Notes: generated by a model not told the origin, from the sequence alone. Shown: positions 10,801-21,429, numbered from the stretch's first letter. The stretch is 59,082 nucleotides of DNA from Verrucomicrobiota bacterium (GCA_016871715.1 VHCO01000017.1:1-59082); one strand, 5' to 3'. Translations and numbers: made by a program.

Positions 10801-13800
10801 GCCAATGGGCGGGAGCAACTCGAGCAACGATTCTCGTTCGCCGGCGGAGATGCGGTAACCTGCCTCGGTGGCCGGTCCGGTGCGAATGCGGAAGGCCTCG
10901 AGCCAGTTGCCCAGGCGCGGCCCGCGCTGCTGTTCGTGGAACCAGGCGCGATCGCCCACCACGGCGTTGTGGGCCTCGATCACGGCGTCCACGCGCGCAA
11001 CAGCTACGGCGAGTTGGCCAAGTAAAGGCCGCAGGAATGCTACCTCGTCACTGACAAGCACCGGTCCCGCGCGGATTCCCTCGACCGACGCACCCGCAAG
11101 CCCCGACCGCAGGCCGTGGGACTCGAGGGTGCGGCCCCGTGCAGGGGAATGAAGGCTGACCGCGGCGGAAGCGACTCCGGCATAACTGCCGCCGCTTGGG
11201 GCGCACGCCGCAAGCAGAGTGTTGGCGCAACTGAGGCCGCCAACGACCGGGCCGACACCCGAGAGGGTTTTGCCTAGAGCCTCGAGGCAACTCAGCGCCG
11301 CGCCGCCGCAGTCGAGGGCCACGGTGGTGTTGTTCGCCCCGGTCAGGAGATCGAGGCCGCACGAGAAGAATGTGCCGTAACCGCACTTGAACCAGTCTTC
11401 GCCGCCGACCAGGTTCAGGCCGCACTCGAAGAGGCCCTTGAGCAAGGCGGGGATGCAGGTCTTGCAGATGGCCGGGGTGGCGAATTCTGGCGCGGCGAAT
11501 TGCAGCAGGCTGTCGCCCGCGAAGGGATCGGGGATGGGATCTCGGCCGCCGCCGCCGCCTCGAGGGAATCGGACTGCGATGGGGTTGGCCGGTTGCATGC
11601 GGGACGGGCCTACGCCGCAGTCGCCAGTTTCATCGCCGGCGCTCACGGTGAACGACTTGTTGATGTTGCCCAAGCCGCATGGGATGTCGAAGTCGATGGT
11701 GACGCACACCGGCGAGCAGGGGCCGGGGTCGCCGGAGGCAGGCCGCGCGGAGGCCAGCGCGGTCGAGGCCGGAGCGAGCCGGCGGAAGGCGATGGGGATC
11801 GTGAGGGCGGTGTTGGCGGGCAGGGTGCCCACGTTGCGAATCAGCGGTTCGACCGCCCAGCGCGTGTTGCCGCGGGGGGTGAGGCGGACGTGCTGGGCGG
11901 CGATCAAGCCATGATTGCGCAGGGTCAGTTCCACTTGGGTTACCGGCTCGGTGAACTCGGTCAGGTCAATGTACATGGGCTGGGCGGTGACCACCGGCAC
12001 CGGCACCACGGTCTCGAATTCGGTCTCGATCGTAATTCGGGTGCGATCGGGGATCTCGGTGGGCGTGACCGTCCAGACATAACGCACCGTCTCGAGGGAG
12101 AGCAGCACCGGCAGGTCGTTGGTCCGTCCGGCGGCCACAAAAACGTGACCGCGAAAGCTCGAGTGCCGATCAGCCGAGACCTCGACCCCGTAGTAGCCCT
12201 CGCGCAGCGACGGGAACCGTGCCAGCCCATCCGCATCGGTCAGGGCTTCGCCCACCAACTCGCGCGAGGAGGCGTCCTTCACCGTCACGCGTGCCTTGGG
12301 GACGCGCGGGGCGCCTTCGGCGTAGAAGGTGTATTCGTCCTGCACCTCGACCTCGAAGGCGCCGTAGGCTTCAGAAAGCGTGCGGAAGATGAACGGCACA
12401 GCCACGTAGCCGCTCTCGCCAACTACGCCGATGCGCCCCCGGTATTCGCCCAGCGGAACCTCCGCCGCCGGCGTCAGCACCAGAGTCAACCGCGTCGTTT
12501 CGCCAGGGGCAAGCGGTGGCAGGTCTGGCTGAGCCGAGTTCAACCAGGCCAGGTCGGGGAGGACGACGTTCAGCGGGCCGCTACTCGCCCCGCCGCGATT
12601 GGCCAGAGTAATATCCACTAAGGCTTGCTCGCCGCGCACCACGCCCAGTTCGAGCGCGGTCGGTTCGGCTACCAGGCGCGGTTGACGCGCCCGGATCTCG
12701 ACGGCGACGGGTAAGGTGGCCGCAACGCCGTCCGCGTTCGCCACCTGCAGGCGGATGCGGCCGCGCCAGCCAACCTCGCTCGAGTGCGTCAACACGTAGT
12801 CCAGGTGAAAGGAACCGTTGCCGGGTAAGGTGGAGGGCAGGCGGAAGTCGGCGAGCAAGTCGGGCGGTGAATCCAGGAGTTGAGCGGTCAGGTCGGCGAT
12901 GGGCAGGTCGCTCAGATTCACGATCGCAACACGCCCCGTTACGCTCGCACCAGCGATCCAGCCGTGATCGAGTTCGTTCGGCTCGAATCTCAAGCCCAGC
13001 AGGGTGAATTCATCCTGGGTCTCGACGTCCTCGAAGCCCGGATGCCCCGCGCCGATGGTGTAGCGACCGGCCTCGCCGGGCAACGGAACAAAACTGGCGG
13101 TGAACTTGCCGTCGGCGTCGGTGAGGGCAGACAAGGTGCGGTGCGTGTCGCGCAGCTTAATATGGATCGATACGAGCGCGAACGGGGCCGGACCGCCGCC
13201 CGATCGCGTAGCGCCGCCGCGCAAGGGCACCACCGTTCCGGCCGGGGCGACCGTGACGTCGGTCTCGACCGTCGCGCGGTAGGCGGCGTCCACCCGTATG
13301 GGCTGGCGCGCCAGGGTCATGTTGTTCTCCTCGACCAGTTCGGCCACCCGGTCATCCGCGTCCGTGCGCACGACCAACCAGTAATCCCCAGGCCGCTGGG
13401 GCAACCGATAAGCCAAGGTCCGCCCGGCGAACTGGCCTGGGCCGAGCACACCCGTGAAGCGCACCTCGCCCAGCCACTGGTCGTTGCCGGGTATCGGATC
13501 GGTCGAGAGAAACACCTGCTGGGTCCAACCGTCGCCGGCGGGGCCGAGCCCGAGGTTTTCCTCGCGGAACTGAACCTGGAACGGGGCCTCGGTCAGCCCG
13601 TTTGCCGGGCCGCTCACCTGGGTAACGACTAAATCCGGCGCCTGCAGATCCGACACTACGACGAGGGCACTGCCGCCTTGGTAACCGTCGGCGGAGGCAA
13701 CCACGAGGACGTGTTGGCTCCCGTCGGTCACGCCGTCGTCGACCGTCCCCACGCTGAATGTCGTCTCACCCGCCCCATCCGGGATGGTGACGACCTCCGG

Positions 13801-16800
13801 GACGGTCAATTCGCTCGTGTCACTCGAGGCCAGTCGGACCAGCAACTCGCCCACGGGCGCGGTGTTCCGGCGCACGACACCCGAGGTGGCGGCGGGCAAA
13901 CCTTCGCCCACCACCTCGCGGGCCAACGTCACGGTTAAGGTCGGCGACTCGTCGTCGGTGACGATCAATTCGGCGCTGAGGCCGCCGGTCAGTCTCACCG
14001 CTGAATTGCGCGGCGTCACGTAAACGGTAAAACGCACCGGGCGCGACCCGTTGAGGAGGGTATCGTCAGTCACGCTGATCGGGAGAACCACGGCGGTCTG
14101 GCCCGCCTCGATAGCCGCGGTAGGCGAGGCTCGGGCCAGGGTGGGCGTGGTGCTCTCGAGGGCGAGAAAGAGGGGGTGGGGCTCGACGGTCGGCCGGCGG
14201 ATGGTCAAGCGTGCGGCGAAGAACCCTGCCTGTTCGCTCACGGTAGGGGAGTCAAAGCTCAGCACCAGGGCGGGAGCGTCGTTGGCCGGAACGTGGAGTG
14301 TGGCCGCCGCTGGGCCGAAGCCGGCGGCGCTGGCCGTGAGGGTGTATTCGAGCTCGGGCTCGATGAGCGAATCGTCCACGGCGGTGATCGCAAACTCGGC
14401 GCTGCTGGCGCTGGCCGGGATCACGACGGACGAAGGCACTTGGACCTGGTCGGCCCGGCTGGCAGCCAGTTGCACCGTGAGCGGGGCAGCCGCGGCTGTG
14501 CCACGCGAAACGCTGGCGGCGATCGTTTCCCCTTCAGTCACTTGGTTCTTGGCGAGGGCCAGCGTGAGAGCTGGTTTGCCCGGGTAAACCACCGTGAGAG
14601 TCGTTTCGTCGCCTGCATAGCCCTCTGCAGAAGTCCTGAGCGTGAGGGCGCGCTCGCCATACTCGCCCGGTCGCGCGCGGACGCGCGCCTCGAAAGACGT
14701 GTCCCGATACCCGGGCGCGAAGTCCACCGAGCTCGGAACGATGAGGACGTCCGGGTCGCTGGGAACGAGCCGGGCGGTGAGGGGGCTGGTGGTGGCGCCG
14801 TTGCGGCTGAGCCAGACACGCAGCGGCCGTCCCTCAGCCTCGAGCCGGCTCGAGCGCAGCGCGAAGCGCAGGGCCGCGGCGCTCTGCGTGGGCGTGCTGG
14901 CCGATAGCAGGTTGTTGTCCTCGCGCTGCTCGAGGACCTGTGCCGCTGCGTCCACAAACACGACCAACCACAACGCGCCGGTGGGAAGGTCCCGCGGAAC
15001 CTCGAGCGGCTGGGTGCGGACCGTCTCGGCTCCCGCCCCCATCGGTCCAGCATGCACGAAGCGGCCGAGGCGATAGTCCCGGCCGCCTGGCTGGAACGCG
15101 AGGAACACGTCCTCGACCCACGGGCCGGTGGCGGTGGCTGGGCCGCGATTGCCGATCGCCCAACTCAGCGTGACGATCTGGCCCGGAGCCAGCGCAGCGG
15201 GAGGTTGAACGTCGACCACGACCAAGTCTGGCAGCGGTGGCAGGGCCAAATCGAAGGGAGCCGTGACGGCCGCGTTGTTCACCTCGTTCGACTCGATCTG
15301 GGCGGCGGCGGCGTCTGTCAGGACACGAACGACGTACTGGCCCGCATCGAGACCCGGGCGCACGGGCAAAACGACTTGCTGGTTGCGCGTGTAACTCGAC
15401 CCCGGTTCGAGCGGAACGACGTCGACGGCTGGCAGATCGAGCAAGACCGGCTCGGCACCCGCGCCATCTGTGGGCGCCAACACGACGCGGTCGGTCCACG
15501 AGGCGCGAGCGGGCGCCGAGCCCGCGTTCTTCACGGTCCAAGCCACCGTGAGAGGATCGCCGAACTGAGTGACCGCGCTCGCGTTCAGGGAGGTGAGGAC
15601 GAGGTCGGCCGCCGTGAGGGTTGTCGGCTTGATCGCCACCCCCGTGTTGTTGTCCGGCTCGCCGATTTCGCCGATGGCGTCGTTGGTGTCGGTCGTGACC
15701 AGCAGGTAGCGATCGCCCAAGGCCGTGAGGGGCAAGAGCACCTGTTGGGTGCGGGTGAGGGTCTGGCCGGGATCGAGTGTCCCGCGGAACACGAGCGTCG
15801 CCAACGGCGTGTCGTCGCCGGGTTGGTCGTCCGTCGAAAGCCAGCAGGTGTCCGTCCACGGGCCTCGAGCGGGCATCGAGCCTTCGTTGGTCACCGTCCA
15901 GACCACCGGCAGCGGTTGGCCCAGTTCGGCCCTCGAGGGCACGTCGAGCGCGGCGAGAACGAGGTCTGGCGCATCGCGAGGGGTGCGGAAGGCCAGGCTG
16001 TCCAAGGCGACCGTGTCGAGCCCTTGGCCGAGGGTGATGCGCACGCGGGCAATGCCCGGGTGTTCGATGACCACCCGTTCTTGCGAGCCGCCGCCGCCGT
16101 GATGCACGCTCTGGTAGATCGGGGCGCCACCCAAGTCGTACGCCCGAACGGTTGCGCCCGTCTCCTCGGCATCGATCACGAAGAAGGTCAGCAGACCGGT
16201 CGTCGAGGGAATAACGGTTCCCGGCAGGACGAACGACAACTCGACTTCGCCAAGAGCGGTGGCGTCGGTGGCGGGATCGCCGAAGACGCGCGAGGGGGAG
16301 ACCGGGACGAACCGATTGGGCTTGGCGGCGGTGGTCTGCAAGTCGCCACTGAGGGTCTGGAAACGGATGCCCAGATCGAGGTACTGGTCGGTGACCAGGG
16401 TGTTGGCGGGCAACTCCTCGAAGGCGATGACTTGGTCGGTCAAGTTGGCGGCGAGGTAAAGCCGCCCCTGGGGGACGATCACGTCCGCGGTCTGCTGGCC
16501 TACCCGCCACCGAAATTCGAGTCCGCTGACCCCGGTTGCGTTGGCCGAGAACAGCAGCGTGAATGGGTAAAGTCCCTCGTCTTCAAACGAGACATTGTAC
16601 GCGGAAACCGCAAACCCGCGCACGCCCGCCGAGCCGATGAACTCGCTGCCGATCCGCAGGTGGAACCCGTCATCGCTGCCGACGGCCAGGCGCACGTCGA
16701 TCGGTTCGGTGTTCGCGTTGCGGTCCAGGTCGCGCGAGATCTTCAGCAGCCCGGTGATGCGCAACGAGAAGTTCCTGGCGTTCAACGCGCGCACTGCCTC

Positions 16801-17226
16801 GGGCGGGACTGTGGTGTTGGCAAAGAACACCGTGAACCGGCTGCCCACAGCGACCGTGGCGCCCGGGTTGGGAAAATCCACGCGTGGACTCAACGTGATG
16901 CCGTGGGGCGTGCGGCCTTCGAGCGATGCGGGGGTGACCACGCCGTTGTTCACCCCATTGAACACCTCGACCAAGACACCGTCGCCAGGCACCGCTGGCA
17001 ACGCCGTCGAGACCGCATCGGACACGGGCACCAGGGTCTGGCCCAGCGCGACTGCCGCCGCCAACCAGACCCCGGCGCGTGCTACAAGCGCAAGAGCGCG
17101 CCGCCACCCCGATCGGCCGAGCCCAACCGACGAAAGGGTGGGGGAAGAGCGCTGACACGGCTCACTCCGTTTCTGCCTCAGCAGACCGCAGTTGCCGGTG
17201 CCGGTGTGCATGGCGATATCGTGCAT
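7801..17226 (-). CDS. Giant secreted/surface multidomain protein (CARDB, Calx-beta, cadherin-like)
   Basis: One uninterrupted frame of about 3141 residues. The N-terminus (ATG at 17226 or 17211) has a long basic leader and a hydrophobic segment near residues 45-62 ending in AVALGQT, consistent with secretion. Approximate order: PA14-like region 80-260 (VGSDDGFHLRIG); CARDB repeats near 417, 539 and 667 (PDLVL...WTVTN and similar); Calx-beta-like repeats near 880, 985 and 1090; a fourth CARDB near 1195; carboxypeptidase-regulatory-like folds near 1340 and 1640; a Cys-rich stretch near 1835-1950; a region of unknown fold; three cadherin/putative-Ig repeats near 2780, 2876 and 2970 (NTAPVI...DEGQTL type); and a C-terminal tail EYRIETSPDLVRWTFLF shared with other large verrucomicrobial exported proteins. 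Adhesion, matrix or surface-layer roles are possible; none is shown. Survival of a 9.4-kb frame argues for a functional gene. Confidence 0.88.
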   Translation of the reverse strand: MHDIAMHTGTGNCGLLRQKRSEPCQRSSPTLSSVGLGRSGWRRALALVARAGVWLAAAVALGQTLVPVSDAVSTALPAVPGDGVLVEVFNGVNNGVVTPASLEGRTPHGITLSPRVDFPNPGATVAVGSRFTVFFANTTVPPEAVRALNARNFSLRITGLLKISRDLDRNANTEPIDVRLAVGSDDGFHLRIGSEFIGSAGVRGFAVSAYNVSFEDEGLYPFTLLFSANATGVSGLEFRWRVGQQTADVIVPQGRLYLAANLTDQVIAFEELPANTLVTDQYLDLGIRFQTLSGDLQTTAAKPNRFVPVSPSRVFGDPATDATALGEVELSFVLPGTVIPSTTGLLTFFVIDAEETGATVRAYDLGGAPIYQSVHHGGGGSQERVVIEHPGIARVRITLGQGLDTVALDSLAFRTPRDAPDLVLAALDVPSRAELGQPLPVVWTVTNEGSMPARGPWTDTCWLSTDDQPGDDTPLATLVFRGTLDPGQTLTRTQQVLLPLTALGDRYLLVTTDTNDAIGEIGEPDNNTGVAIKPTTLTAADLVLTSLNASAVTQFGDPLTVAWTVKNAGSAPARASWTDRVVLAPTDGAGAEPVLLDLPAVDVVPLEPGSSYTRNQQVVLPVRPGLDAGQYVVRVLTDAAAAQIESNEVNNAAVTAPFDLALPPLPDLVVVDVQPPAALAPGQIVTLSWAIGNRGPATATGPWVEDVFLAFQPGGRDYRLGRFVHAGPMGAGAETVRTQPLEVPRDLPTGALWLVVFVDAAAQVLEQREDNNLLSASTPTQSAAALRFALRSSRLEAEGRPLRVWLSRNGATTSPLTARLVPSDPDVLIVPSSVDFAPGYRDTSFEARVRARPGEYGERALTLRTSAEGYAGDETTLTVVYPGKPALTLALAKNQVTEGETIAASVSRGTAAAAPLTVQLAASRADQVQVPSSVVIPASASSAEFAITAVDDSLIEPELEYTLTASAAGFGPAAATLHVPANDAPALVLSFDSPTVSEQAGFFAARLTIRRPTVEPHPLFLALESTTPTLARASPTAAIEAGQTAVVLPISVTDDTLLNGSRPVRFTVYVTPRNSAVRLTGGLSAELIVTDDESPTLTVTLAREVVGEGLPAATSGVVRRNTAPVGELLVRLASSDTSELTVPEVVTIPDGAGETTFSVGTVDDGVTDGSQHVLVVASADGYQGGSALVVVSDLQAPDLVVTQVSGPANGLTEAPFQVQFREENLGLGPAGDGWTQQVFLSTDPIPGNDQWLGEVRFTGVLGPGQFAGRTLAYRLPQRPGDYWLVVRTDADDRVAELVEENNMTLARQPIRVDAAYRATVETDVTVAPAGTVVPLRGGATRSGGGPAPFALVSIHIKLRDTHRTLSALTDADGKFTASFVPLPGEAGRYTIGAGHPGFEDVETQDEFTLLGLRFEPNELDHGWIAGASVTGRVAIVNLSDLPIADLTAQLLDSPPDLLADFRLPSTLPGNGSFHLDYVLTHSSEVGWRGRIRLQVANADGVAATLPVAVEIRARQPRLVAEPTALELGVVRGEQALVDITLANRGGASSGPLNVVLPDLAWLNSAQPDLPPLAPGETTRLTLVLTPAAEVPLGEYRGRIGVVGESGYVAVPFIFRTLSEAYGAFEVEVQDEYTFYAEGAPRVPKARVTVKDASSRELVGEALTDADGLARFPSLREGYYGVEVSADRHSSFRGHVFVAAGRTNDLPVLLSLETVRYVWTVTPTEIPDRTRITIETEFETVVPVPVVTAQPMYIDLTEFTEPVTQVELTLRNHGLIAAQHVRLTPRGNTRWAVEPLIRNVGTLPANTALTIPIAFRRLAPASTALASARPASGDPGPCSPVCVTIDFDIPCGLGNINKSFTVSAGDETGDCGVGPSRMQPANPIAVRFPRGGGGGRDPIPDPFAGDSLLQFAAPEFATPAICKTCIPALLKGLFECGLNLVGGEDWFKCGYGTFFSCGLDLLTGANNTTVALDCGGAALSCLEALGKTLSGVGPVVGGLSCANTLLAACAPSGGSYAGVASAAVSLHSPARGRTLESHGLRSGLAGASVEGIRAGPVLVSDEVAFLRPLLGQLAVAVARVDAVIEAHNAVVGDRAWFHEQQRGPRLGNWLEAFRIRTGPATEAGYRISAGERESLLELLPPIGLDSSHLNKFIDRWNRTADYWDAGRSRSTDVPAGESADFIAADVVHAKISAARSASEASQAAGFETPLAELQYLVTAIRAAVYEHLRRLNDPQLVGAAQPNRSEPVATARTTVAPAQSRAGSGGGGVCARVKIRLDQDAVLTRDAFNARLDIVNGDTGPLTQVRVDLALYNAAGHLANDLFAIRPPTLENLADVQGSGSMAPGATGRATWLLVPTPEAAPTRDTVAYFVGGTFSYVLEGVSVAVPLSPAPIHVHPSPRLVIDYFHERDVLGDDPFTEPVEPSVPYSLAVRVQNRGLGVAKKFQIASGRPQIVENQKGLLVDFEILGTEVAGRSMSPSLTAYFGDLAPGDTQIARWLLRGTLQGLFVDYRATFQHLDSLGDPRLSLIDSVAVHELIHIVQAGGAYADGQPDFLVNELPDGRHLPDVLYLSGGTQHPVAAVLDGELAEPPQPGNLEVQLTLVPPAGFLYVRLPDPSAGRFRLRQVTRSDGVPLPLGSNAWTSDRTFVGESRRPLYEHNLHLFDLDSPGRYTLAYAPWAEAGDTTPPTSSVLALPEVATREFLVRWSGQDQLGGSGIAGYDVFVSAAAGPFTRWHRATTKTAAFFSGDPGQTYAFYSVAVDRSGNREAPPTVPDTHTTTTSNTAPVIAAIEDVSLDEGQTLAVQVLATDIDLPGDRLTYRLSGAPSGMRIDPLTGAIAWLTSEAHGPKTYTVTVVVADHGLPSLSASRTFKVTVNEVNTAPRLPAAPDLAVDEGLLLRWNFVATDADLPRQTLRYRLAADAPLGASIQPVTGQFTWVPSEAQGGASYPITAIVTDDATPPGTDSQTFRVSVHDWNSAPRLAPIPNQVVFEGSTLALQSEATDSDLPADLLTFSLESGAPDGLVLEPDTGRLTWTPSSQQIPSTSLIAVRVTDNGTPPLAASRTFTVEVRELRLGLNLPRSLPGGSLEFTFKGEPDQEYRIETSPDLVRWTFLFSFRPQQRIVVLRDDAAPAAVSGRFYRVGRP

Positions 17227-17544
17227 ATCGGTGTCAATGAGCCGACTTAACTGGATTAGTAGTGCCTGGGCTACAGGTCCATTTCTAGCAACAATTCGTC
17301 AGCCTACAAGCTCGAAATGCCCTCTTTTCCTGATGAGGGCTTGGGATAGCCGACAATTTGCGGGTAGGGCGCGCAGTCCTCTGCGCGCCGCAAACCGCTG
17401 CGGACACAGGAGGCCGCGGCGCGCAGAGGACTGAGCGATCATATCTTCATATCTGGATACGTTGATTTTTTTGTTGAAGGCCCAGCCCGCTGCTTCTACC
17501 TTGGGCCCGTCGTGGGCGCGGGACCTCGCTCGCGACCGATCGAC
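17227..17544. other. Intergenic region between the giant gene and metH
   Basis: The 318 bases separate divergent genes and should hold both promoters. They contain one truncated REPIN-like element (17364-17433, listed separately). An AT-richer stretch near 17440-17475 (ATATCTTCATATCTGG, then a run of seven T) is the most promoter-like part. No cobalamin or SAM riboswitch consensus was recognised. Confidence 0.5.
17364..17433. repeat. REPIN-like element, class A copy 1 (right end truncated)
   Basis: The left end is GTAGGGC followed by the hairpin GCGCGCAG-TCCT-CTGCGCGC. The right half is its inverted copy (GCGCGCAG-AGGA-CTG...), which breaks off before the final GCGCCCTAC. The spacer reads AAACCGCTGCGGACACAG, with a small central palindrome. 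Two more copies lie at 21350 and 45347. Confidence 0.85.
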
Positions 17545-20500
17545 ATGGTGCGACCTGGGCGAGACTTAGAGGCAAGTGCGGAGCGAGGGCAGGCGCTGCG
17601 GCGTCTGCTGGGCGAGCGCATCGCGATCATGGACGGGGCGATGGGCACCATGATCCAGCAACGGCGCCTTCGGGAAGCGGATTACCGGGGAGAACGGTTT
17701 CGAGACTGGCCGGTCGATCTGCAGGGGAACAACGACCTTCTCAATCTCACCCAGCCCCAACTCATACAGGAGGTGCATCGGCTCTACCTCGAGGCGGGCG
17801 CGGACCTGATCGAGACCAACACATTCAACGCCACCACAGTCGCCCTGGCCGACTACCGGTTGGATGCGCCGGACCTGGTGCGGGAGCTGAATGTCGCAGG
17901 CGCCCGGAACGCGCGCGCGGCGGCCGATGCCGTGATGGCCGCGCAGCCGGGCCGGATCTGCTGGGTGGCCGGGGCGCTCGGTCCGACGAACAAGACGGCC
18001 TCCTTGTCGCCGGACGTGAACAACCCGGCCTTTCGCGCGGTGACGTTCGATCAGCTTGCACGCGCCTATTACGAGCAGGGGCAGGCGCTGCTCGAGGGGG
18101 GCGTGGACGTGCTGCTGATCGAGACGGTGTTCGATTCGCTGAACTCGAAGGCGGCGTTGTTTGCCCTCGAACAGTTGTTCGAGGACCGCGGACGGCGGGT
18201 GCCGGTGCTGCTCTCCTTCACGATCACCGACCGGAGCGGGCGCACGTTGTCGGGGCAGACGGTCGAGGCGTACTGGAACGCGGTGGCGCACGTGCCGCTG
18301 CTGAGCATCGGGATCAACTGCGCGCTCGGGCCAAAGGAAATGCGGCCGTACATCGCGGAGTTAGCCGAGCTAGCGGACATTTTCGTCAGTGCCTATCCCA
18401 ATGCCGGGTTGCCGGACCCAATGTTGCCGACCGGTTTTCCGGAAACGCCGGAATCGATGGCTCCGCAACTGCGCGAGTGGGCGGAGTCAGGCTGGTTGAA
18501 CCTGGTGGGGGGGTGTTGCGGTACCACGCCTGAGCACATCCGCGGTCTCGCGGCGGCCGTGCGGGGATTGCCGCCGCGCGTGCCGCCGAAGGTCGAGCCC
18601 TACCTGCGCCTGAGCGGCCTGGACGCGCTCACCGTCCGGCCGGACACCAACTTCGTCAACATCGGCGAGCGGACCAATGTCACCGGCTCGCCTAAGTTCG
18701 CGAAGTCGATCTTGAGCGGCGATTTCGAGGGGGCCCTGGCGATCGCGCGGCAGCAGGTCGAGGGCGGCGCTCAGATCATCGACGTCAACATGGACGAAGG
18801 GATGCTCGAGGGGGTGCAGGCGATGACCCACTTCCTGAACTTGGTCGCAGCCGAACCGGAGATCGCCAAGGTGCCGGTGATGATCGATTCCTCGAAGTGG
18901 GAGGTGATCGAGGCGGGGTTGAAGTGTCTCCAGGGCAAAGGCGTGGTGAACTCGATCTCGCTCAAGGAAGGGGAAGAGAAGTTTCTGCGCCAGGCGGCCT
19001 TGATTCGGCGTTACGGAGCGGCGGTGGTGGTGATGGCATTCGACGAACGCGGCCAAGCCGACACCTTCGAGCGGAAGACGGCGATCTGCCAGCGCTGCTA
19101 CGAACTGCTGACGCAACGCGTCGGTTTTCCGCCCCAGGACATCGTCTTCGACCCAAACATTCTCACCGTCGCCACCGGGATCGAAGAACACAACACCTAC
19201 GCGGTGGCCTTCATCGAAGCGACGCGCTGGATCAAGCAGCACTTGCCCCGGGCCAAGGTGAGCGGCGGGGTGAGCAACATCTCCTTCAGTTTCCGCGGCA
19301 ACAACGTCGTGCGCGAGGCCATGCACGCGGCGTTCCTCTACCACGCCATCCGGGCTGGGCTCGACATGGGGATCGTCAACGCCGGGATGCTCGAGGTCTA
19401 CGAGGAGGTCCCGAGAGACCTGTTGGCCCACGTCGAGGACGTCTTGCTGAACCGCCGCCCTGACGCGACCGAACGCCTGGTCCGCTTCGCTGAGTCGGTC
19501 AAACGGAAGGACAAGGTCGAGGCGGGCGACGACCAATGGCGCCAGGGTACGGTCGAGCAGCGGCTCGAGCACGCATTGGTGAAGGGCATCGTCGAGTTCA
19601 TCGAGGCGGACACCGAGGAAGCGCGGCAGAAGTGTGGGCGGCCCCTGGCGGTCATCGAGGGGCCTCTGATGGCGGGGATGAACGTGGTGGGCGACTTGTT
19701 CGGGGCGGGGAAGATGTTTCTGCCGCAGGTGGTGAAATCGGCGCGGGTGATGAAGAAGGCGGTGGCTTACCTGACCCCGTACCTCGAGGCGGAGAAACAG
19801 GCGGCTGCGCGGACCCAGGGCAAGGTCTTGCTCGCCACCGTGAAGGGGGATGTGCACGACATCGGCAAGAATATCGTGGGCGTCGTGCTCGGCTGCAACA
19901 ATTACGAGGTCATCGATCTGGGCGTGATGGTCCCGTGCGAGCGGATCCTCCAGACGGCGCGCGAGCGGAACGTGGATGTCATCGGGTTAAGCGGCCTCAT
20001 CACCCCCTCGCTTGACGAGATGGTGCATGTCGCCCGGGAAATGGCACGGGAAGGCTTCGACCTGCCGCTGTTGATCGGCGGCGCCACGACCAGCAAGGCG
20101 CACACGGCGGTCAAGATCGCGCCCGCCTATGCGGGCTCTGTGGTGCATGTGCTGGATGCCAGTCGCGCGGTGCCGGTCGTCAGCAACCTCCTCAGCGCCA
20201 CGCAACGCGCGCCCTTCGTGCGCCAGCTCCGCGCCGAGTACGACCGGCTGCGGGCTCAACATGCCGCTCCGCGTCCGCCCCTGCTGTCGCTCGATCAGGC
20301 GCGGGCCAACGCGCCGCGGCTCACGTACGACGACCGGCCGCAACCCGAGTTTCTTGGAACCTGCGTGCTCGCGGTCGCCCAGCCTAGCCCTGGCCGAAGA
20401 ACCGCCCCCATATCGCTCGCCGAATTAGTTCCCTGGATCGACTGGTCGCCCTTCTTTCACGCCTGGGAACTGCGCGGGCGCTATCCGGCGATTCTCGAGC

Positions 20501-21309
20501 ATCCCAAGTACGGCGAAGAGGCGCGGCAACTGTTCAAGGACGCCCAGACCCTGCTCGAGCGGATCGTCGAGCAGAAGTCGATCGAGCCGCGTGGAGTATA
20601 CGGGTTCTTCCCCGCCCATCGTGTCGGCGACGACGTCGAGTTGTACGCGGACGCCGCGTGCGTCGAGGTGCTCGCCAACTTCCATTTCCTGCGCCAGCAA
20701 ATGGCCAAAGAAGATGGCTCGCCGAACTGGTGCCTGGCGGATTTCATCGCCCCGAAACCGCCGGCGGACCATCCGGCCCCAAGCGGGGATTCGCCCTCGG
20801 CCGATTATCTCGGGGCCTTCGCGGTGACGGCCGGCCACGGGCTCGAGGAACTGGTGCAGCGGCTCAAGGCGGACCACGACGATTACAGCGTGATTCTGGC
20901 GGAGGCGTTGGCGGATCGGTTGGCGGAGGCCTTCGCCGAGTGGCTCCACGCTCGCGTGCGCCGCGAATGGGGTTACGGCCGCGGCGAACAACTCGCTGTG
21001 GCGCAGGTCCTCGACGAGCAATACCGCGGGATCCGACCCGCCGCCGGCTATCCGGCCTGCCCGGACCACAGCGAGAAGCGCACGCTCTGGCAACTGCTCG
21101 AAGTCGCTCGCCACACGGACATCCAACTGACCGAGACGGGCGCCATGTGGCCGGGGGCGAGCGTGAGCGGTCTGTACTTTGCCCATGCAGAGGCGAAGTA
21201 CTTTGCGGTCGGCAAGCTCGACCGCGACCAGGTGGCGGACTACGCCCGACGCAAGCGGATAAGTGTGGCTGAGGCCGAGCGTTGGTTGGGCCCGTACCTC
21301 GACTACTAA
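17545..21309 (+). CDS. metH: Cobalamin-dependent methionine synthase
   Basis: Transfers a methyl group from 5-methyltetrahydrofolate to homocysteine through cob(I)alamin in the cytoplasm. From the ATG at 17545 the protein is 1254 residues, close to the usual ~1230; a GTG at 17512 would add 11. Domains in order: homocysteine-binding barrel with zinc ligands in [10 protein letters not shown] and [11 protein letters not shown] (to about 330); pterin-binding barrel ([11 protein letters not shown], about 360-620); cobalamin cap and Rossmann modules with the [11 protein letters not shown] lower-ligand motif (about 660-910); and the AdoMet reactivation domain ([15 protein letters not shown], about 930-1250). 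All four modules are intact. It stands alone, divergent from the giant gene, with no folate or B12 genes nearby. No riboswitch was seen upstream. Confidence 0.97.
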   Translation: MVRPGRDLEASAERGQALRRLLGERIAIMDGAMGTMIQQRRLREADYRGERFRDWPVDLQGNNDLLNLTQPQLIQEVHRLYLEAGADLIETNTFNATTVALADYRLDAPDLVRELNVAGARNARAAADAVMAAQPGRICWVAGALGPTNKTASLSPDVNNPAFRAVTFDQLARAYYEQGQALLEGGVDVLLIETVFDSLNSKAALFALEQLFEDRGRRVPVLLSFTITDRSGRTLSGQTVEAYWNAVAHVPLLSIGINCALGPKEMRPYIAELAELADIFVSAYPNAGLPDPMLPTGFPETPESMAPQLREWAESGWLNLVGGCCGTTPEHIRGLAAAVRGLPPRVPPKVEPYLRLSGLDALTVRPDTNFVNIGERTNVTGSPKFAKSILSGDFEGALAIARQQVEGGAQIIDVNMDEGMLEGVQAMTHFLNLVAAEPEIAKVPVMIDSSKWEVIEAGLKCLQGKGVVNSISLKEGEEKFLRQAALIRRYGAAVVVMAFDERGQADTFERKTAICQRCYELLTQRVGFPPQDIVFDPNILTVATGIEEHNTYAVAFIEATRWIKQHLPRAKVSGGVSNISFSFRGNNVVREAMHAAFLYHAIRAGLDMGIVNAGMLEVYEEVPRDLLAHVEDVLLNRRPDATERLVRFAESVKRKDKVEAGDDQWRQGTVEQRLEHALVKGIVEFIEADTEEARQKCGRPLAVIEGPLMAGMNVVGDLFGAGKMFLPQVVKSARVMKKAVAYLTPYLEAEKQAAARTQGKVLLATVKGDVHDIGKNIVGVVLGCNNYEVIDLGVMVPCERILQTARERNVDVIGLSGLITPSLDEMVHVAREMAREGFDLPLLIGGATTSKAHTAVKIAPAYAGSVVHVLDASRAVPVVSNLLSATQRAPFVRQLRAEYDRLRAQHAAPRPPLLSLDQARANAPRLTYDDRPQPEFLGTCVLAVAQPSPGRRTAPISLAELVPWIDWSPFFHAWELRGRYPAILEHPKYGEEARQLFKDAQTLLERIVEQKSIEPRGVYGFFPAHRVGDDVELYADAACVEVLANFHFLRQQMAKEDGSPNWCLADFIAPKPPADHPAPSGDSPSADYLGAFAVTAGHGLEELVQRLKADHDDYSVILAEALADRLAEAFAEWLHARVRREWGYGRGEQLAVAQVLDEQYRGIRPAAGYPACPDHSEKRTLWQLLEVARHTDIQLTETGAMWPGASVSGLYFAHAEAKYFAVGKLDRDQVADYARRKRISVAEAERWLGPYLDY

Positions 21310-21349
21310 GACCCGTTCCTGAGTCACGGAGATGGACTACAAGTCGGCG

Positions 21350-21429
21350 GTAGGGCGTGCAGTCCTCTGCGCGCCGCGGCCCCCTGTGTCCACAGCCGTT
21401 TGCGGCGCGCAGAGGACTGCGCGCCCTAC
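21350..21429. repeat. REPIN-like element, class A copy 2
   Basis: Complete element of about 80 bp: GTAGGGC at the left, GCCCTAC at the right, and between them two inverted 20-base hairpins (stems GCGCGCAG/CTGCGCGC, one mismatch in this copy). The spacer is the reverse complement of the spacer in copies 1 and 3, so the element is inserted in the opposite orientation. Its right end forms the junction with the following tandem repeat. Confidence 0.88.

Noticed and set aside
14834..16510. 558-codon minus-strand frame within the giant gene
   Set aside because: Arg/Pro-rich translation in another frame of the CARDB region; no domain and no independent start signal.
17227..17544. Possible cobalamin or SAM riboswitch upstream of metH
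   Set aside because: No B12-box-like or SAM-box-like conserved segments were seen; the region is explained by a REPIN-like element and ordinary sequence.
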